64,000 nucleotides of DNA from Cohnella herbarum (lineage in GTDB: Bacteria; Bacillota; Bacilli; Paenibacillales; Paenibacillaceae): the NCBI RefSeq assembly GCF_012849095.1, contig NZ_CP051680.1:7606001-7670000 (forward strand), written 5' to 3'. Below are positions 7,397 through 16,356 of the stretch, one piece after another (the first letter of the stretch is position 1; each line of letters begins with the position of its first letter). Below the pieces are notes generated by a model, which was not told the origin of the DNA, did not search any database, and saw only the letters and a program-made list of their open reading frames with translations. Both the position numbers and the translations under genes were made by a program.

Positions 7397-9025
7397 ATGC
7401 TATTAAACGTGATGATCGTGGACGATGAAGCGCCCATACGCAGCGGGATTAAAATGAAGGTCGATTGGGAAGAGCTCGGCATGCAGGTCGCCGCGGAAGC
7501 GAGCGACGGAGCCGAGGCGCTGGAGTTGATCGAGAGGGGGGATATCGATCTGGTCATTACGGATATTACGATGCCCGTCATGGACGGGTTGAACCTGATC
7601 CGGAAAGCGACGGAAATCAACGACAACGTTAAATTCATTATCATAAGCGGCTACAGCGAGTTCGAATACGCGCGTACGGCGATGAAATACGGGATATCGG
7701 AATATTTGCTCAAGCCTTTGAAAGAAGCGGAGATGAGGGCGTCCCTCCTTGCCGTCAAAGAAGAAATACTAGCTTCCGAGCCTGCATGGCTGAAGGAACG
7801 GGAGAAAAGGGAGAAGCTTAAGATCAAGGAGGAATCCTTGCTTCATTGGCTATCGGACAAGAGCTCCAAGCACGTTCCGGCCGACGTCGTGCAAGAGTGG
7901 AAGCAGGAGCTTGAAGCGAATCGTTTCCTCATCGGAGTGATCAAGACGGAAGCATTGGATTCATCCGCGGACGATCCCGAGAGAATCCGCAATATCGTCC
8001 TCTATCACGAGATAGAAACGGCATGCAGCGAGCACTTGGATCATCTGGGAGACGGCTACGTCATCAAGAACATTCGGCCCGATCATGAATTCATCCTGCT
8101 GCTCCATCCCGATCCCGCGAACGGCAAAGACAAAATCGTACGAGCGTTAACCCCATTCGCGGAAAAGCTGGAGAAGAGGCTCGGCATCCGGGTTACGATC
8201 GGAATCGGCGAGGCTTACGATCAGGCGCATGCGATCAAAGCTTCTTACCGCGAAGCGGTATACGCCGTGAAGGAAAGGCTATTGCTCGGAACGGGCAAAG
8301 CGATCGACTATTCGCGAATCCCGGTTAAGAGCGATAAACCGAATTTCAACGCGGAGACGAAACTTCTGACGCGATTTCTGAAGGAAAAGAAGTGGGATAA
8401 GGCCAAAGAGCACATCGATTATTTGTTTACGAACGTCGTCCGCAAGAAACAGATTACCAACCACACCCATGTTCACGAGCTGTTTTTCGAGGTTTATTTT
8501 ATGATCAAACAGTTCTCCCAAGAAGAAGCCGCCGTTCATTCCGATTACGCGGTTGCGGGTTCGGTTGCGGATATCACGGATATCGTAACGGGATTCAGTC
8601 ATATGGATCAGATGGTGGATTGGCTGTATCTGTACATGGAGAGCGCTTGCCAACATCTGATCGGGGGACAAGACGCTACGGGCAAAGAAATCGTATATCG
8701 CGTCCAAGCTTATATTAAAGAGTTCTGCAGCTCGGATTTAACGTTGAACATGGTGTCCGAGAAGTATCATATCAATCCGATTTATTTCAGCAGAATTTTC
8801 AAAACCTACACCGGAGAAAGCTTCAACAACTATATTACGAGAATCAGGATGGAGGAAGCGAAACATTTGCTGGAGACGACTTCTTTGAGACAGCAGGAAA
8901 TATCGGAGATCGTCGGTTACGAGGATCCGAAATATTTCAGCAAGGTGTTCAAGAAATTTTTCGGCATCAGCCCGAGCCAATATACCGAAAATCGGTCACC
9001 TGAAATGACTTCGGGTAAGCCGTAA
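7397..9025 (+). CDS. YesN-type AraC response regulator (two-component system 1)
   Basis: The protein of 542 residues has an N-terminal receiver domain (VDDEAPIRSG, phospho-acceptor Asp56 in VITDITMPVMDG, Lys in LLKPLKE). A middle region of about 260 residues contains a GGDEF-like stretch (VTIGIGEAYD, ASYREAVYAVKER). The C-terminus is an AraC HTH pair (NPIYFSRIFKTYTGESFN, VGYEDPKYFSKVFKKFFG). It should be phosphorylated by the kinase at 5151 and activate the ABC operon that begins 178 bases downstream. The long form with a middle domain is common in Paenibacillus. Confidence 0.93.
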   Translation: MLLNVMIVDDEAPIRSGIKMKVDWEELGMQVAAEASDGAEALELIERGDIDLVITDITMPVMDGLNLIRKATEINDNVKFIIISGYSEFEYARTAMKYGISEYLLKPLKEAEMRASLLAVKEEILASEPAWLKEREKREKLKIKEESLLHWLSDKSSKHVPADVVQEWKQELEANRFLIGVIKTEALDSSADDPERIRNIVLYHEIETACSEHLDHLGDGYVIKNIRPDHEFILLLHPDPANGKDKIVRALTPFAEKLEKRLGIRVTIGIGEAYDQAHAIKASYREAVYAVKERLLLGTGKAIDYSRIPVKSDKPNFNAETKLLTRFLKEKKWDKAKEHIDYLFTNVVRKKQITNHTHVHELFFEVYFMIKQFSQEEAAVHSDYAVAGSVADITDIVTGFSHMDQMVDWLYLYMESACQHLIGGQDATGKEIVYRVQAYIKEFCSSDLTLNMVSEKYHINPIYFSRIFKTYTGESFNNYITRIRMEEAKHLLETTSLRQQEISEIVGYEDPKYFSKVFKKFFGISPSQYTENRSPEMTSGKP

Positions 9026-9203
9026 GGAAAATGAAAGGTATAATTTTTGCACTCGTTTAGTTGATTCTGTGAGTCTGCGCAAGTAACCATCCATGATAAC
9101 CTAAGTCTCAGACAGCGGCCCATACCTCCAAGAGCAATGACACAGTTCGGGATGCTGCGGACAATGGAATCATGGATTTTCTATGACAAAGGGAGGCTTT
9201 TCA

Positions 9204-10295
9204 ATGAAAAGAAGTTTATCCATCGTACTGTGCATCATGCTTTCATTGGTTCTGATTTTGGCGGCCTGCGGTAAAAACAACGAAAGCAAGCCGGCCTCGG
9301 GCAGCAGCGCAAGCGACTCTCAAGAGAAATCCAAAGAGATTAAACCGATCGTCGTCGGGGTGAGCAACGGATATATCGGCAACGGTTGGAGAACGCAAAT
9401 GACGGAAGCGATCGAGACGCTCGCGGAAGAATACAAACAAAAGGGTTGGATCGAGAAGATTACTATCCAGCACGCCGGAGTCGACGTGAACAACCAAATC
9501 GCGCAAATCCGCAACATGATCAACGCCAAAGTCGATTTGTTGCTTATCGATGCCAATTCTGAAACCGCTCTCAATCCGGTAATCGAAGAAGCGGTCAAGA
9601 AAGGGATTACCGTCATTACGTTCGACCAACCGGTAACGACCAAGAAATCGCTCAACGTCGTCATCGACCAGCAGCAGTTCGGAAGAAACCTTGCCGAGTG
9701 GTTCGTGAACGAATTGGGCGGCAAAGGCGATATCGTCATCGTAAGCGGCTTGCCTGGCCATCCGGCGAACGTTAACCGCTTGATCGGGATGAAAGAAGTG
9801 CTGGCGAAACATCCGGACATCAAAGTGCTGACCGAAGTTAACGGAAACTGGGACGAAGCGAACGCGCAGCAAGTGACTTCCAACCTGATCGCTTCCTATC
9901 CGAAAATCGACGGCGTGCTTACCCAAGACGGTATGGCGCTTGGCGTAGTGAACGCGTTCCAAGCGGCGAATAAGAAACTTCCCGTCATTACCGGCGAGAA
10001 CAACGTCGCTTTCCTTAAGAAGTGGAAGGAATTGAAGGACAGCGAAGGATTCAACACCTATGGACTGAATAACCCTCCGGGAATCGGCGCGACCGCGCTC
10101 GGAATCGGCGTCAGAATGCTTCAAGGCAAGGAAAACAAACTGCCTATGACGGATAACACTTACATCTATCCGATCGGCACGCACATCAAGAACGACAACC
10201 TCGAAGCCGAGCTGGGCAAAGTATCCGACAAGCCGGATACGTACACGCTTGACGAGAAGCTGTCCGAAGAGCAGTTGAATTCTTTTTTTGAATAA
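9204..10295 (+). CDS. RbsB-type sugar ABC transporter substrate-binding lipoprotein
   Basis: The start is the ATG at 9204, because AAAGGGAGG precedes it; the frame extends to 9183 without a better site. The product of 363 residues has a lipoprotein signal (LILAAC, then a low-complexity Ser/Ala linker) and a periplasmic-binding-protein type I fold (NQIAQIRNMINAKVDLLLID, ITFDQPV, DIVIVSGLPGHPANVNRL, DGVLTQDGMALG). Members bind monosaccharides, inositols or inosamines (RbsB, MocB, IolT-like). It is the first gene of an ABC set and is followed by a stem-loop, which would favour higher expression of the binding protein. Confidence 0.93.
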   Translation: MKRSLSIVLCIMLSLVLILAACGKNNESKPASGSSASDSQEKSKEIKPIVVGVSNGYIGNGWRTQMTEAIETLAEEYKQKGWIEKITIQHAGVDVNNQIAQIRNMINAKVDLLLIDANSETALNPVIEEAVKKGITVITFDQPVTTKKSLNVVIDQQQFGRNLAEWFVNELGGKGDIVIVSGLPGHPANVNRLIGMKEVLAKHPDIKVLTEVNGNWDEANAQQVTSNLIASYPKIDGVLTQDGMALGVVNAFQAANKKLPVITGENNVAFLKKWKELKDSEGFNTYGLNNPPGIGATALGIGVRMLQGKENKLPMTDNTYIYPIGTHIKNDNLEAELGKVSDKPDTYTLDEKLSEEQLNSFFE

Positions 10296-10322
10296 TGTCA
10301 TACCGATAGGATCGAAACAACG

Positions 10323-10352
10323 GAAGAGGGAGTACTCGGTATTCCCTCTTTC
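10323..10352 (+). promoter_or_regulatory. Intercistronic stem-loop after the binding-protein gene
   Basis: Arms AAGAGGGA and TCCCTCTT pair across an 11-base loop between the binding-protein and ATPase genes. There is no T-run, so it is more likely an mRNA stabiliser or partial attenuator than a full terminator. Confidence 0.6.
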
Positions 10353-10370
10353 GACAAGAGGAGACTGGCC

Positions 10371-11882
10371 ATGCAATTACTCGAAGCGAAATCGTTGCGC
10401 AAATCCTACGGCGGGGTCATGGCACTTCGCGACGGAAATCTGATCTGCAAGCAAGGCAAAGTATGCGGACTCCTCGGGGCTAACGGTTCCGGGAAGTCGA
10501 CTTTCTCTAAAATGATCTCGGGAGTCGTAAAGCCGGATGGCGGAGAAATTTGGTTCAACGGCGAGCGACTCAGCGTTGCGAACCCGCAAGAAGCCAAGAA
10601 ACACGGTATCATTATGGTTCATCAGCATCTGAGTCTCGTTCCCGAGCTGGCGATCTGGGAAAATATGACGCTAGGCTCGGAGCCGGAAGGCCGAATGGGC
10701 TTTATGAACGATCATCAGTCGCAGCGGATCGCGCAGACGTACCTGTCGAAATTCGCGCCCGAGCTGTCCATTCATGAGAAGGTGAAGGATCTTTCGCTCG
10801 CGCAAAAACAATTCGTGGAAATCGCCAAAGCCATTTCCCAGAAACCTAAGCTGCTCATCCTCGACGAGCCGACGGCTCCCTTGGAGCAATCCGAAGTAGA
10901 GAAGCTGTTCGCGGTCATTCGGGAATTAAAGGCTCTTCATACGTCGATCATCTTTATCTCCCATCGGTTGTGGGAAATCAAAAGCATTTGCGATTACGTC
11001 GTTGTTTTCCGGAACGGGGAAACCGTCGGAGCCATCGATTTCGAAACCGAGGCAAAGGACGAGAACCTTATCGTCTCGATGATATCGGGCAAGGAGCATG
11101 AGCATGCGAAGGACAACGCCCCGAGAAACGCCAAACAGACGGAAACGATGCTCGAAGTCCGGGAGCTCGCGCTCCGCAAATCCAAGGATCGGGTGAGCTT
11201 TGATATAAAGAAAGGCGAGATCGTCGGACTCGGAGGGCTACAAGGACAAGGGCAGGAGCAATTGCTGCTCGTACTGTCCGGATTAATTCAGCCTGAAGGC
11301 GGGCAGATCGCCTTGAACGGGAAGAAGCTGAAGCTGCGGCATCCTAAACACGCCGTGAGGGAAGGGATGGTTCTCGTTCCGGGAGACCGGCATAAGGAAG
11401 GGTTATTCCTGCAACACGACGTCCTGCTAAATCTGATTTATCCGCAATTCGCGACGAAGAAAACGAAGTTTTTCCTGAATATGAAGAAGTTGAAGGCCGA
11501 AGCGGACGAGGTCATTCGCCAAGTGAATATCGTTCCGAACGATCCGGGCAAAGTGGTGCAATTCTTAAGCGGAGGCAATCAACAGAAGGTTGTCGTAGGG
11601 AAGTGGCTGCCTCTATCTCCTAAAGTGCTGTTGCTCAGCGATCCGGCTAAGGGAGTCGACGTCGGCGCCAAGAAGGAACTGTACGATACCGTAAGGAAGC
11701 TGGCCGATCAAGGAACTTCCGTGCTGCTATACGCAAGCGATCATGAAGAGCTGATGAATATTTGCGATCGGGTATTTATCCTATTCGAAGACCAGATCGT
11801 GGAACAACTGTTGCCTTCCGATTACAGCGAACAACGTTTCGTGTCCGCATCCCTGCGATCCGCGAAGAGCGCAGTAAACTAG
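10371..11882 (+). CDS. RbsA-type sugar ABC transporter ATPase with two ABC domains
   Basis: The 503-residue protein carries two nucleotide-binding domains, as in RbsA/MglA/XylG. The first has Walker A GANGSGKST, Walker B LLILDEPTAP and an unusual signature LSLAQKQ where most relatives have LSVGQ or LSVAQ. The second has the family-typical degenerate Walker A (GLGGLQGQGQEQ), signature LSGGNQQK and LLLSDPAKGVD, in which the family's usual Glu-Pro-Thr is replaced by Asp-Pro-Ala. GAGGAG precedes the ATG. It energises the two permeases encoded next. Confidence 0.95.
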   Translation: MQLLEAKSLRKSYGGVMALRDGNLICKQGKVCGLLGANGSGKSTFSKMISGVVKPDGGEIWFNGERLSVANPQEAKKHGIIMVHQHLSLVPELAIWENMTLGSEPEGRMGFMNDHQSQRIAQTYLSKFAPELSIHEKVKDLSLAQKQFVEIAKAISQKPKLLILDEPTAPLEQSEVEKLFAVIRELKALHTSIIFISHRLWEIKSICDYVVVFRNGETVGAIDFETEAKDENLIVSMISGKEHEHAKDNAPRNAKQTETMLEVRELALRKSKDRVSFDIKKGEIVGLGGLQGQGQEQLLLVLSGLIQPEGGQIALNGKKLKLRHPKHAVREGMVLVPGDRHKEGLFLQHDVLLNLIYPQFATKKTKFFLNMKKLKAEADEVIRQVNIVPNDPGKVVQFLSGGNQQKVVVGKWLPLSPKVLLLSDPAKGVDVGAKKELYDTVRKLADQGTSVLLYASDHEELMNICDRVFILFEDQIVEQLLPSDYSEQRFVSASLRSAKSAVN

Positions 11883-11909
11883 TTTATCTCAAATGTGGGG
11901 TGAGTCGAA

Positions 11910-12884
11910 TTGAATGGGCATAACCGCTTGCATAAGCTTCAACATCATAGCTTATTCCCGATCGTTATCATTTTTCTGATCGTCGTCGGGGTGAACGCCG
12001 CCTTGCAACCGGGGTTTTTCACCTATGACGTCTTCCAATCCAATCTGTCCAGCTTTACCCCGCTCGTGCTCGCAAGCATGGCCCAAGCGGTCGTCGTTCT
12101 GGTCGGCGGAATCGATCTGTCCATCGGGATGGCGATTACGTTGTCGACGGTCATCATGGCCGCGACGATGAACGACTCTCCCTCCAGCGTCTTTATCGGA
12201 CTCGGACTCGCTATCGTCGCTACGTTCGCGGTCGGAGCGCTTAACGGGATTACGGTCGGTTACTTAAAGCTGCCGCCGATTATATCCACTTTCGCCGTAT
12301 CCTCGGTGTGTTACGGAGCGGCGCTGCTGATCATGCCTCAGCCGGGCGGGTATATCCCTTCGTTTTTTTACGAGACTTATCAAACGAGCATTGCATCGAT
12401 TTTACCGATTTCGTTATTGATCATTATCGTTGGCCTTGCGATCTGGGGACTTATCTCGCGAAGAAAAATCTACCGTTATATTTACGCCGTCGGAGGCAGC
12501 GAATCTGCCGCTTACGCGAACGGAATCAATACGAAGAAGGTGAAGCTGTATGCCTTCTTGATTAGCTGCGTTTTCATCGTTCTGACCGCGTTGGTCGTCG
12601 TTTCGCAGACCGCGACCGGCGATGCTAATATCGGCCGGGCGTATACGCTGAATTCGATAGCCGCCGTCGTTATCGGAGGAATCAGCCTTCAAGGCGGGAA
12701 AGGCAATCTGATCGGAGCGGTTCTAGGGGCTTTGATACTCGGGTTTATATCCAACATTATTTTTTTCGCGAACCTTTCCTCCTTTTACCAAGATTTGATT
12801 AAAGGCTTGATTATCATATTCGCGCTGACGCTGTCTATTCTTCCGACGCTTCGGAAGAAGGCGCTTGCCCAATCGGGAGGTTGA
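11910..12884 (+). CDS. RbsC-type sugar ABC transporter permease 1
   Basis: The 324-residue hydrophobic protein shows the BPD_transp_2 motif VLVGGIDLSIGMAITL and the C-terminal GGISLQGGKGNLIGAVLGA typical of RbsC permeases, with about 8-10 membrane helices. A TTG at 11910 is the only start well placed behind GGGGTGAG. Its stop overlaps the start region of the second permease, so the two are translationally coupled and probably form a heterodimer. Confidence 0.93.
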   Translation: MNGHNRLHKLQHHSLFPIVIIFLIVVGVNAALQPGFFTYDVFQSNLSSFTPLVLASMAQAVVVLVGGIDLSIGMAITLSTVIMAATMNDSPSSVFIGLGLAIVATFAVGALNGITVGYLKLPPIISTFAVSSVCYGAALLIMPQPGGYIPSFFYETYQTSIASILPISLLIIIVGLAIWGLISRRKIYRYIYAVGGSESAAYANGINTKKVKLYAFLISCVFIVLTALVVVSQTATGDANIGRAYTLNSIAAVVIGGISLQGGKGNLIGAVLGALILGFISNIIFFANLSSFYQDLIKGLIIIFALTLSILPTLRKKALAQSGG

Positions 12885-12886
12885 CC

Positions 12887-13885
12887 ATGAGCACGAGCCA
12901 ATTACGAACGAACGAGGCGCGCACGGCGGGTTTGACGTTGAGGAAGGTCAAGAGCCTAGGCAATCATAAGGTTCTGATCGCATATCTGCTTGCCCTATTG
13001 ATTTTCGTGGCGGGACAGATCATCTCTCCCGGTTTCGGCGAATTTTCTAATATAATGAATGTACTGAACATATCCGCGCTGCTGGGGTTTATCGCATTGG
13101 CGCAGATGTTGGTCGTGATGTCCGGCGGAGAAGGGATAGATCTATCCGTCGGCGCGATGGCGTCGCTAGGCGCCGTCATGTCTTCGCAGATCATCGGCGG
13201 TTTGGACGGAAACCTTCCTTTGGCCGTTATCGTCGTGTTGCTGATTGGATTTCTGATCGGCTGCGTCAGCGGGCTGGGAATTTCCTATTTCAAAGTTCCT
13301 CCTCTGGTCATGACGCTGGCGATGGCAAGCGTAATCCAGGGAGGAGCGCTCGTCTATACGAACGGACAACCGAAGGGGATGGCTTCTCCTTTACTGAAGG
13401 AACTTGGAACGGGCAGGACCGCGGGGATTCCCCATTTGGTTCTGTTGTGGATCGTGATCGCGGTGATCGTCGCCGTCTTCCTTCTCCGCACGAAATGGGG
13501 CAAAGTGCTGTACGGATTGGGTACCAATCAACTGACGACCGAGCTGTCCGGAGTGAGAACGAAGGTCGTGCGTACCGTCGTGTACGGAGCAAGCGGGGCG
13601 ATATCGGCGATCGGCGGCATGTTGCTGCTTAGCTATACGGGTACTGCTTTTCTCGATATCGGCGCGACGTATATGTTGCCGACGGTCATCGCGGTCGTGA
13701 TCGGAGGAATTTCCTTGGCGGGCGGATTGGGAAGTTATAACGGAACCGTTGCCGGGGCGATTTTGTTAACATCGTTGAGCAGCATTCTGATCACGATGAA
13801 CATTACCGAAGGCGGTCGGCAGATCGTTTACGGAGTTATATTGTTGCTCCTTCTTATTGCTTATGGTAGGCAGAAGATGAATTGA
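12887..13885 (+). CDS. RbsC-type sugar ABC transporter permease 2
   Basis: The 332-residue membrane protein is homologous to its neighbour (VVMSGGEGIDLSVGAMASLG, VIGGISLAGGLGSYNG). The ATG at 12887, with GGGAGG 6 bases upstream, is better than the TTG at 12881 that overlaps the previous stop. Two different permeases for one RbsA-type ATPase is a recurrent arrangement and differs from the single RbsC of the ribose system. Confidence 0.93.
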   Translation: MSTSQLRTNEARTAGLTLRKVKSLGNHKVLIAYLLALLIFVAGQIISPGFGEFSNIMNVLNISALLGFIALAQMLVVMSGGEGIDLSVGAMASLGAVMSSQIIGGLDGNLPLAVIVVLLIGFLIGCVSGLGISYFKVPPLVMTLAMASVIQGGALVYTNGQPKGMASPLLKELGTGRTAGIPHLVLLWIVIAVIVAVFLLRTKWGKVLYGLGTNQLTTELSGVRTKVVRTVVYGASGAISAIGGMLLLSYTGTAFLDIGATYMLPTVIAVVIGGISLAGGLGSYNGTVAGAILLTSLSSILITMNITEGGRQIVYGVILLLLLIAYGRQKMN

Positions 13886-13975
13886 CGGTTAGCTGGACTG
13901 CGAATTAAGAGAAGAAGATAAGAAGCTAAGAAGCTAAGAAGGCAAGAAGACAGGGAAGGGAAAGGTGTTGGGAAA

Positions 13976-14953
13976 ATGAGCCGATATGCAGCTAGTTGGG
14001 AGACGCAGGATGGGTTCGAGGTGATTTCGTTGACTGATGCGAGTAGCGATTCCGTTGCGGAGATTGTTCCCGGTGTCGGGAACAATCTGTATCGTTTCGA
14101 GAGCCGGGGACGGCAGGTACTTGTTCCGCCGGCAAGCATGTACGCGTTGAGGAACGAGAACAACGCGACTTTCATGTACGGTACGCCGATCCTGTTTCCG
14201 CCGAATCGGGTAATGGACGGGAGGATCGATTTTCGCGGCAGGGAATATCGGTTGCCGTTGAACGAGCCTCCGAATCGTCATCTTCATGGCGAGATATGCA
14301 GCAGGGCTTGGGAAGTTGTCGAAGCGGGCGCATCAGATGAGCAAGGCGCGTTCGTGACTAGCAGGTTTAGTTATGCTTCATATCCGGAACTGATGGCATA
14401 TTTCCCCCATCCGCTGACGTTTACGGTGACCGTTCGACTATGCGACGGGCGGTTGGAGATGAGCGGTACGATCGTGAACGAGGGAGAGGACGAAGCTCCG
14501 TTCGCTTTCGGGTTGCATCCTTATTTCTCTGTGCCGTACGGTAGCGGAGAAGAGATCGAACTGCAGGTTCCGGCGGTAGCGGAGTGGCCGGTGACGAACG
14601 AAGCTTTCGTTACGGATAGGCCATCGGTTACGGATCTCAGCCGGGCTCTGAACGAGGGCGTTTCCATTGCCGATTATCCCGTGAACGGATGCTCTTTGTT
14701 ATCGCTAGCCGGAGGGGATAGCACCTGCCGCATGGTGGTGAAAGACCGGAATTATACGATAGCCTATCGATTCGGACCGGAGTTTCCCTACGTCGTCCTG
14801 TTTCGGCCGGATTGGGCGGCGGCGTATTCGTTGGAACCGTATACGTATGTGACGGATGCTTTTAATCTTCCATACGAGCACGAACTGACGGGCGCTCGGG
14901 GCATAGGCGCAGGCGAGACTTTCCGTTTTAGCACGGGTATGTGGGTGGAGTAG
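13976..14953 (+). CDS. Aldose 1-epimerase (GalM-like) family protein
   Basis: The 325-residue protein matches the galactose-mutarotase fold: NNATFMYGTPILFPPNRV, PLNEPPNRHLHGEICS with the conserved His, and FGLHPYFSVPYGS with the second His. It would interconvert anomers of an imported sugar in the cytoplasm. It is the last gene of the ABC operon, 90 bases after permease 2, with a purine-rich stretch before the ATG. Its presence argues that the imported substrate has an anomeric centre, unless the fold does another job here. Array 2 begins 5 bases past its stop. Confidence 0.85.
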   Translation: MSRYAASWETQDGFEVISLTDASSDSVAEIVPGVGNNLYRFESRGRQVLVPPASMYALRNENNATFMYGTPILFPPNRVMDGRIDFRGREYRLPLNEPPNRHLHGEICSRAWEVVEAGASDEQGAFVTSRFSYASYPELMAYFPHPLTFTVTVRLCDGRLEMSGTIVNEGEDEAPFAFGLHPYFSVPYGSGEEIELQVPAVAEWPVTNEAFVTDRPSVTDLSRALNEGVSIADYPVNGCSLLSLAGGDSTCRMVVKDRNYTIAYRFGPEFPYVVLFRPDWAAAYSLEPYTYVTDAFNLPYEHELTGARGIGAGETFRFSTGMWVE

Positions 14954-14957
14954 GAGA

Positions 14958-15404
14958 GGCTCGCCATTGTCGCGTTTTGCGACAATGAGCGTGAGCGAGA
15001 GAGAGAAGGGCCCACCATTGTCGCGTTTTGCGACAATGAGCGAGAGCGAGAGAGAGAAGGGCCCGCCATTGTCGCGTTTTGCGACAATGAGCGAGAGCGA
15101 GAGAGAGAAGGGCCTGTCATTGTCGCGTTTTGCGACAATGAGCATGAGCGAGAGTGTGAAAGGCCCGTCATTGTCGCATTTCGCGACAATGAGCGAGAGC
15201 GAGAGAGTGGAGGGCCCGCCATTGTCGCATTTTGCGACAATGAGCGTGAGCGAGAGAGAGAAGGGCCCGCCATTGTCGCGTTTTGCGACAATGAGCGTGA
15301 GCGAGAGAGAGAAGGGCCCGCCATTGTCGCGTTTTGCGACAATGAGCGAGAGCGAGAGCGAGAGAGTGAAGGGCCCGTCATTGTCGCGTTTTGCGACAAT
15401 GAGC
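14958..15404. repeat. Array 2: nine tandem copies of a 51-bp unit built on a 9-bp-stem hairpin
   Basis: Each unit contains the hairpin CATTGTCGC-GTTTT-GCGACAATG followed by a purine-rich linker (GAGCGAGAGCGAGAGAGAGA and GGGCCC). Hairpins start at about 14965, 15016, 15067, 15118, 15169, 15220, 15271, 15322 and 15379: the spacing is 51 bases seven times and then 57. Stem bases are almost invariant, and one copy keeps pairing potential through a loop-side change. Both strands are open because 51 is divisible by three; there is no ribosome site, so I do not call a gene. Confidence 0.92.
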
Positions 15405-15419
15405 ACTTTGACCAGAAAT

Positions 15420-15470
15420 GAAAAGTGTTGATCTAGGATAAATCCTCCTGGACCAACACTTTTTCTTTTG
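15420..15470 (+). terminator. Strong intrinsic terminator after array 2
   Basis: Arms AAAAGTGTTG and CAACACTTTT, extended by AGGA/TCCT inside, are followed by TTTTCTTTT. It would end transcripts from the ABC-galM operon after they have run through array 2, so array 2 is probably part of the mRNA 3' region. Confidence 0.85.
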
Positions 15471-15498
15471 ACCATAGGTTTCATCAAGCGTCGCCCTT

Positions 15499-16195
15499 GC
15501 GCCTATAGTCGGTTTTTCCGACTATAGGCGCGGGATCAGCGAGTTAGTGTGTCTCATAGTCGGTTTTTCCGACTATAGGCGCGGAGTCAGCGAGTTAGTG
15601 TGTCTCATAGTCGGTTTTTCCGACTATAAGCGCGGGATCAGCGAATTAGTGTGGCTCATAGTCGGTTTTTCCGACTATAGGCGCGGAGTCAGCGAGTTAG
15701 TGTGGCTCATAGTCGGTTTTTCCGACTATAGGGATCAGCGAGTTAGTGTGGCTCATAGTCGGTTTTTCCGACGATAGGCGCGGAGTCAGCGAGTTAGTGT
15801 GGCTCATAGTCGGTTTTTCCGACTATAGGCGCGGGATCAGCAAGATAGTGTGTCTCATAGTCGGTTTTTCCGACTATAGGCGCTGGATTGGCGAGTTAGT
15901 GTGGCTCATAGTCGGTTTTTCCGACTATAGGCGCGGAGTCAGCGAGTTAGTGTGTCTCATAGTCGGTTTTTCCGACTATAGGTGCGGGATCAGCGAGCAA
16001 GTGTGGCTCATAGTCGGATTTTCCGACTATAAGCGCAAGATTTGCGAGTTAGTGTGTCTCATAGTCGGATTTTCCGACTTTAAGCGCAAGATTTGCGAGT
16101 TAGTGTGGCTCATAGTCGGTTTTTTCGACTATAAGCGCTGGATTGGCGAGTTAGTGTGGCTCATAGTCGGTTTTTCCGACTATAAGCGAGAGAGC
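15499..16195. repeat. Array 3: fourteen tandem copies of a different 51-bp hairpin unit
   Basis: The unit core is ATAGTCGG-TTTTT-CCGACTAT (8-bp stem, 10 bp in the first copy) with a linker like GCGCGGAGTCAGCGAGTTAG. Copies start near 15504, 15555, 15606, 15657, 15708, 15754, 15805, 15856, 15907, 15958, 16009, 16060, 16111 and 16162. Every step is 51 bases except one of 46, which breaks any reading frame. The unit is unrelated in sequence to arrays 1 and 2 but has the same length and the same T-rich loop design. Confidence 0.92.
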
Positions 16196-16356
16196 GGGGG
16201 AGTTAGTATGGTTATCCATCAGCAACCGTCAAAAGTAAGCGCTTCAACAGGTATAAAAAACACTCCTAAGAAGTTGATTTTATGGGTCGGATTAGAGGTC
16301 GCGGAATTTTATGATGAATACATAACAACGGCTTGGCTGAAGAGGAGGAACAACGA

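Noticed and set aside
9243..10376. Minus-strand 377-codon frame opposite the RbsB-type gene
   Set aside because: It has no recognisable domain; the plus strand encodes a lipoprotein with clear signal and family motifs. High GC at third positions keeps the opposite frame open.
14967..15431. Repeat-protein frames on both strands over array 2
   Set aside because: Both strands stay open for the same reason; conserved bases are those of the hairpin, not codon positions, and there is no ribosome site.
14958..16195. CRISPR array
   Set aside because: Units are conserved over their full length with no unique spacers, and no cas genes are present in the window.
16236..16250. cre-like sequence before the MocA-like operon
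   Set aside because: AAGTAAGCGCTTCAA has two mismatches at fixed positions, weaker than the other sites in the window.
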